A stretch of 46,363 nucleotides of DNA from JALRHH01 sp964590315. Its GTDB lineage: Bacteria; Patescibacteriota; Saccharimonadia; Saccharimonadales; JALRHH01. This document shows, one piece after another, positions 46,165-46,363 of this stretch. Made by a program: the position numbers and the translations under genes. Below the pieces are notes generated by a model that worked only from the letters and a program-made list of their open reading frames with translations, had not been told where the DNA came from and did not search any database. The DNA is taken from positions 1 through 46,363 of the forward strand of contig CAZPVS010000007.1 in the NCBI GenBank assembly GCA_964590315.1, given 5' to 3'. Each line of letters begins with the position of its first letter. Within the stretch, counting starts at the first letter, position 1.

Positions 46165-46363
46165 ATGGCACGACTACCAACTCCCGGCGGGGATAAGGGC
46201 AACTGGGGTGATATCCTTAATGATTTCCTTAAGGCAACCCACAACGATGATGGCTCTCTAAAAGATAATGCAGTTACAGCTGCCGCGTTGGGTGACAATT
46301 CTATCGCCACGGCTACTATTCAAGACAATGCTGTCAGTACTGCAAAGATACAAAACGGTGCAA
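46165..46363 (+). CDS. N-terminal part of a repeat-containing surface or fibre-like protein (cut by window end)
   Basis: 66 residues are visible and the frame is open at the window edge. The opening MARLPTPGGDKGNWGDILND resembles the start of secreted or phage-tail-like fibre proteins found in Patescibacteria. From about residue 33 a 10-residue repeat begins (KDNAVTAAAL, GDNSIATATI, QDNAVSTAKI), as in trimeric fibre shafts. No signal peptide is visible. A consensus-like promoter lies directly upstream. Confidence 0.8.
   Translation, partial: MARLPTPGGDKGNWGDILNDFLKATHNDDGSLKDNAVTAAALGDNSIATATIQDNAVSTAKIQNGA

Noticed and set aside
1..46363. CRISPR arrays, tRNA or rRNA genes
   Set aside because: No regularly spaced direct repeats and no cloverleaf or rRNA-like sequence were recognised on reading both strands; a dedicated tRNA scan was not possible.

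Overview
The window looks like chromosome of a Candidatus Saccharibacteria (TM7)-type Patescibacterium. This is inferred, not proven by a marker search. The reasons are moderate GC, the standard code, tightly packed genes, many small membrane-anchored proteins of unknown function, a primase whose zinc-ribbon ligands are replaced, a secreted protein ending in an NTGPGD-type tail, and many genes whose -10 box lies only 6-11 nt before the start codon.

Layout. 1-3025: a possible gene tail, an unusually GC-rich 169-aa gene on the minus strand, then a CIRCE-controlled groES-groEL operon. 3027-3944: a DUF922-type secreted metalloprotease. 3999-15665: an 11.67-kb transposon. It has 25-bp terminal inverted repeats (24 of 25 identical) and an 8-bp target duplication TAATAATA on both sides. 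Its IS1595/ISXO2-type transposase sits at the right end and nine other genes are carried as cargo: a 70-aa protein, a methyltransferase-like protein, an acidic 151-aa protein, a divergent Lon protease, an ADP-ribosylglycohydrolase with an unknown 346-aa partner, an 857-aa methyltransferase-domain protein, a Tiki/EreA-like protein and a replication-relaxation-like winged-helix protein. 15785-17303: three small proteins, membrane-anchored or coiled-coil/acidic. 17413-22279: sugar-phosphate isomerase, cupin and PIG-L deacetylase genes face a CDP-alcohol phosphatidyltransferase / PHP / CarS-like operon, followed by a DUF1361 membrane protein. 22310-30500: argS, a photolyase-like protein without Fe-S ligands, glutamate dehydrogenase, mscL, msrB, an HxlR regulator with an FMN reductase, a D,D-carboxypeptidase and oligoribonuclease. 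30589-35598: a secreted or anchored cluster comprising a CBM/Ig/FN3 protein, a cupredoxin and two polysaccharide lyases that share an N-terminal module. 35621-44174: housekeeping genes including dnaG, rpoD, a kinase-like P-loop NTPase, a polyprenyl synthase and polA. 44331-46363: small proteins, a HAD hydrolase, a DciA-like protein and the start of a repeat-rich protein cut by the window edge.

The two most notable observations are the large cargo transposon, and the recurrent promoter layout in which transcription would begin at or next to the start codon (about 18 genes on both strands, including transposon genes). Genes without that layout mostly carry a clear Shine-Dalgarno sequence. No tRNA, rRNA or CRISPR array was recognised.
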